Origin: Paramecium tetraurelia
Lineage: Eukaryota; Ciliophora; Oligohymenophorea; Peniculida; Parameciidae
DNA: 64,000 bases
NCBI RefSeq assembly: GCF_000165425.1
Contig: NW_001798966.1
Location: 186,001-250,000 of the forward strand
Reading direction: 5' to 3'
Part shown: positions 60,829 to 64,000 of the stretch, piece after piece
Layout of the letters: the number at the start of each line of letters is the position of its first letter
Position numbering within the stretch: position 1 is the first letter of the stretch
Notes under the pieces: model-generated
Told to the model about the DNA's origin: nothing
Seen by the model: the letters and a program-made list of their open reading frames with translations, nothing else
The model's database searches: none
Program-made: the position numbers and the translations under genes

Positions 60829-61348
60829 TCAATTTGGATACCCTTGAGGTTAAACTACCGGTATACCTTGTTGTGGGTACACTGGATTGGCAGGATAAGC
60901 CTGTACATTCTATGGATGTTGAATTTGCATTTGTTATGGATAGTAGTTTTGGTTCATTTATGGAGGATATTAAGGAGGGAGTTGTTGTTATTGTTAGGGC
61001 ATTGCTAGATTCTGTTGTTTAACCCACTCTTAATATTATAGGTTTTAAGCGGGTGGGGCTACAAACTAGGGAGGATACTGGTTTGGATTTGTTGGAACTT
61101 GATGAACAACCACAACATTCTGAGGTGGAATATCTTCTACCAGTCCCACTAATACTACTGGTCGTCTTCTCATAACTATGGCTCGAATAATCGAAATCAC
61201 TACGAGTACAAAAACGACAATGAATACGCAATCAAATACTAGGATAAGAACTATGGTTACTTATATTTTCAGTAGAGTGCTGAGTTGTGTCTTGGCAGTT
61301 GACGAATCCTAAAAGTAGCAATAGGGTTAGATTGAATAATTTCTGCAT
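60829..61348 (-). CDS. Type I membrane protein with PPxY cytosolic tail (165 aa)
   Basis: One 22-nt intron gives 166 codons. A signal peptide (KLFNLTLLLLLGFVNC) precedes a short luminal part (QDTTQHSTEN), a transmembrane helix (VFIVVFVLVVISIIRAIV) and a stop-transfer MRRRP. The cytosolic tail is P/Q/Y-rich and contains LPPQYPP, a PPxY motif of the kind bound by WW domains of Nedd4-family ubiquitin ligases, with further PPQF and YPQQ repeats. A sorting or adaptor role is inferred. The start codon is 17 nt from the divergent calpain start. Confidence 0.8.
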
Positions 61349-61365
61349 TGTTTATTTTTTTAATT
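61349..61365. promoter_or_regulatory. 17-nt divergent gene spacer
   Basis: Only 17 bases, nearly all T and A, lie between the start codons of two divergent genes. Both promoters must overlap this spacer and the neighbouring coding sequences. No box is recognisable. Confidence 0.5.
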
Positions 61366-63793
61366 ATGAATGCAAATATAACTTAAAAAGAAATCTCCCC
61401 TGGAATCATACTCTTAAAGCATATTCAGCCAGGACCAGAAATGATATACATTTTTAAAGTTCAATTGAATAGGTTGAATTGCATGGAATTCATAGCTGAT
61501 TTTACAGGAAGTGAGAACATTTTGGTTGATGGTTAGAATAAAATGAAGACGATCACAATCATCAACCCATTTGAAACTAAACAAGTAGCTTAATTGACTA
61601 TGAAATAAGACTGGAAGTTGAAAACAAAATTCAAATTTAGTTTAAAAACAGCGGATAAATCAGTTCAAGCTGAATATTTGAAGGAAGATCAACTGCAATT
61701 GAAATTGGAAATCCAGGATTAGATGAAGTAACTATATCGTTACCCATTTCAATTAAAGGAAGTTCCTGAAATACTTAGGCATTTGAAATCTCCCTTTGTT
61801 GACCCTGAATTTTTGCCTGTGGATGTATTTAAACAAAACTATATAGTCAAGTATATTTGGAGATGAAGAGGCCGAATTGGACACCTTAATCCAATGGAGA
61901 AGACCAAGTGCCTTCTTTCAACTTAAAGATGCCAATAAAAGACCAGAGATATTTTTCGATAAGATAGAGCCCAATGATATCAAATAAGGGGCATTGGGAA
62001 ATTGCTGGTTTCTGTCAGCACTGTCATCACTTGCTGAAAGACCTGCCTTAGTGAAGAGACTCTTCGTAACTATGATAACAAATTCACTCGGAGTCTACAG
62101 AATCAAGATTTGCAAGAATGGAGAATGGGTTTACATCACTATTGATGATCTATTCCCTTGCTATCCCTTGGGTGCTCCCATATTCTCAGCTGCACATGGC
62201 AACGAATTGTGGGTGCTGTTGTTAGAAAAGGCATATGCTAAATTACATGGAAGTTACTTTGCGCTCAGAGAAGGTCTGTCTGGAGAAGCCATGGTGGATT
62301 TGACTGGTTGTCCTACAGTAGTTTATGGATATTCTGAGTTATAATAGATGTGGCAGCAATTGTTGTAATATGATCAAGAGGGTTATTTGATCAATGCATT
62401 CACAGAGGGAAATGACACTCAGAGTGAAGGATAGAGAAAGGAATCTTCAACAGATAATATTGGTTTGATTCCTGGTCATGCTTACTCAATATTGCAGGTG
62501 AAGGAAGCAAAAGGAAACAAGTTGCTTAACATTCGTAATCCTTGGGGTAATTTTGAATGGAAGGGAGCTTGGAGTGACACATCTCCTTTGTGGACTTAGG
62601 AGATATAGAATATAGTTAATTTCGTTAATGATAGCAATGATGGGCAATTTTGGATGTGTTGGAAAGATTTCTTAACTTATTTCAAAGGTGTGAACATTTG
62701 TAAGGTCAGAAATTGGGAAGAAGTCAGAATCAAGGGAAAGTTCATTAAAGTGACTGACATAAATGATAACAATATTGATGTTGTACTAAGCAAATGGTAT
62801 TATTCCTTTGTCATCCCAAAGTCAACCAAAGTCATCATGGGAATCCATCAAGAGGATGAGAGAATCAGAGGAGTCAAATTGTTAAGACCTTATTTAGATA
62901 TCGGTTTGACTCTTTTCAAGTAAACAGAGAAGGGATTAGAATTACTTGCATAAACCATCACCAAATAAGATAGACAAGTACAATTGGAATGCGATTTGAA
63001 TCCTGGTGTCTATATTGTAGTACCAAGAACAAGTGGATTATATTTATATGGAGAAAACAATAGTATAATCAATCTGTTGAATAATGATGGGTCTATTCAT
63101 CCCTTGCTTTATTCGACATTGAGTGACATCTTCAGAAAATTTGATATGTTGTTGCTCAGAGAATTGAGTTTCATAGAGTTCAAAGGAATTTATGATTGTT
63201 TGGAGAAACAACTAGATCCAGAGTATTTCAAGTAGATGCTTACTAAATACACTTCTACAGAAAAAGGAATTACTTTCACCGGATTTGTTGAGTTCTTCAT
63301 TGATCAAATTAAATAACTAGGGGTTGAGACTATCTACAGATGGCTAGAGAAATTAGGATATGATAAGAATCTCAATTCTATTAAAAGCAGATGTTTTATC
63401 TTTACTGCTCATTCATCTATTGAAATATCTGTAACAGTCAGAGATGCCATTACTACTGATTTGAATAATAGAGTGCATGTCTTTGCTACCACATTTCCAG
63501 ATCAATATCATTAGATTGAAAACATCAAAACTGAAAGAGAAGGCATCAGAGTCATCCAATGTTATAATCGTCATTCTGATACTTTTTGTATCATTGCTAT
63601 CAATGATCAAACTTACCCTATTGAATGCTTTCTTGATCTCACTCTATGTAAAGGCTTGATTGTTTCTACTAAGACTTCGAAAGTTCTAAAACGATTAGAC
63701 TCAGGCTAAATGGAAACCATGATCCATTTTAAATAGAACAGAATTCAAAAATTAAAATTAGCCATTCAAGTTAAGTGGCAACCTGTTTAATGA
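61366..63793 (+). CDS. Calpain-type cysteine protease (801 aa)
   Basis: One 22-nt intron gives 802 codons. After about 160 residues without a known domain comes the calpain core: PSAFFQLKDANKRPEIFF, the active-site block QGALGNCWFLSALSSL with the catalytic Cys, GEWVYITIDDLFPCY, ELWVLLLEKAYAKLHGSYF, GHAYSILQV with the catalytic His, and IRNPWGNFEWKGAW with the catalytic Asn. The whole triad is present, so it should be active. The following beta domain is C2-like, and the rest is unassigned; no EF-hands are visible. It cleaves selected cytosolic proteins, normally in response to Ca2+. Confidence 0.95.
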
Positions 63794-64000
63794 TAATAAT
63801 AATCATAAATCATGGAAAAAACAAATTACTTATCATCATCGCTATTTTCCAATAACAAAACTAGTGTTGCAGTAATTATTGTTAAGACAAATTCTGGACA
63901 GTCCCTTGAATAAAGGACTGGAAGTATGAGTGGAAGCATAAGTGCTACGTTAAGCACTTTTAGAATTCTTTGTCCTTTCAGTTTCCTTAAAAACCTTATT
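63794..64000 (-). CDS. Probable 3' end of a further gene (uncertain strand)
   Basis: The last 200 bases are open on both strands. The minus reading contains a Ser/Thr-rich segment (RSTYASTHTSSPLFKGLS) that looks coding, so this may be the end of a convergent gene running off the window. A plus reading from ATG 63813 (MEKTNYLSSSLFSNNKTS) is also open to the end. Confidence 0.3.

Noticed and set aside
1-64000. TGA reassigned to an amino acid, as in some other ciliates
   Set aside because: TGA ends every conserved gene at the expected position (MPG, RNase H2A, calpain), and introns with in-frame TGA are spliced to restore conserved sequence.
1-64000. Transposons, CRISPR arrays, virus-like elements or rRNA
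   Set aside because: No transposase, reverse transcriptase, capsid, integrase or regularly spaced repeats were seen on either strand.

Overview
The window is ciliate nuclear DNA, very probably from a Paramecium-like oligohymenophorean. TAA and TAG are read as glutamine throughout and only TGA stops translation. The introns are tiny (19-32 nt, GT...AG). The sequence is very AT-rich, and one gene encodes a predicted trichocyst matrix protein. Under this code about 38 protein genes can be laid out. In almost every one the spliced length (ATG to TGA minus the assigned introns) is an exact multiple of three, which supports the exon models.

Layout. 1-4.3 kb: two coiled-coil genes. 5.3-7.8 kb: a kinesin-2. 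7.9-10.8 kb: a YTH-domain RNA reader with a Q/Y-rich tail, a four-EF-hand protein and a small orphan. 11.4-15.3 kb: three minus-strand genes ending with RNase H2 subunit A. 16-18 kb: two orphans. 18.9-25.7 kb: three paralogous four-pass membrane proteins, interrupted by a PLC-like phosphodiesterase and a coiled-coil protein. 26.8-28.1 kb: a decayed gene. 28.1-31.5 kb: a CXC (tesmin/TSO1-type) protein overlapping a 3-methyladenine DNA glycosylase, an Alba-domain protein and a SPIRAL1/HN1-like peptide. 32.6-38.8 kb: a kinesin-8/KIF19-type motor, two tandem alpha-carbonic anhydrases and an FHA protein. 38.9-46.7 kb: a Ser/Thr kinase, two small proteins, a PEX11-like protein, an LRR-like protein and a Rab-like pseudo-GTPase. 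46.8-51 kb: a trichocyst matrix protein, a coiled-coil protein and a B-type cyclin. 51.2-55.7 kb: a possibly broken small gene, an APH-kinase/acyl-CoA dehydrogenase fusion (ACAD10/11 type) and a PKA-type catalytic subunit. 57.2-63.8 kb: two orphans, a PPxY membrane protein and a calpain.

Functions fit a ciliated, secretory protist: ciliary motors (kinesin-2, KIF19-like), a centrin-like EF-hand protein, cAMP-dependent kinase, trichocyst content, and secreted or anchored carbonic anhydrases. There is no operon logic. Neighbours on one strand can still be packed 26-38 nt apart, and one divergent pair shares a 17-nt promoter. Gene-free AT-rich stretches of 0.4-1.6 kb separate these tight clusters.

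Points needing a second look are two single-base frameshifts in otherwise sound genes (kinesin-2, PKA), the MPG/CXC overlap, the prion-like YTH tail, a substituted catalytic Asn in the fusion kinase, a GTPase-like protein without a P-loop, and two genes with RVxF-type PP1 docking motifs. I saw no tRNA, rRNA, CRISPR array, transposon or virus-like element.
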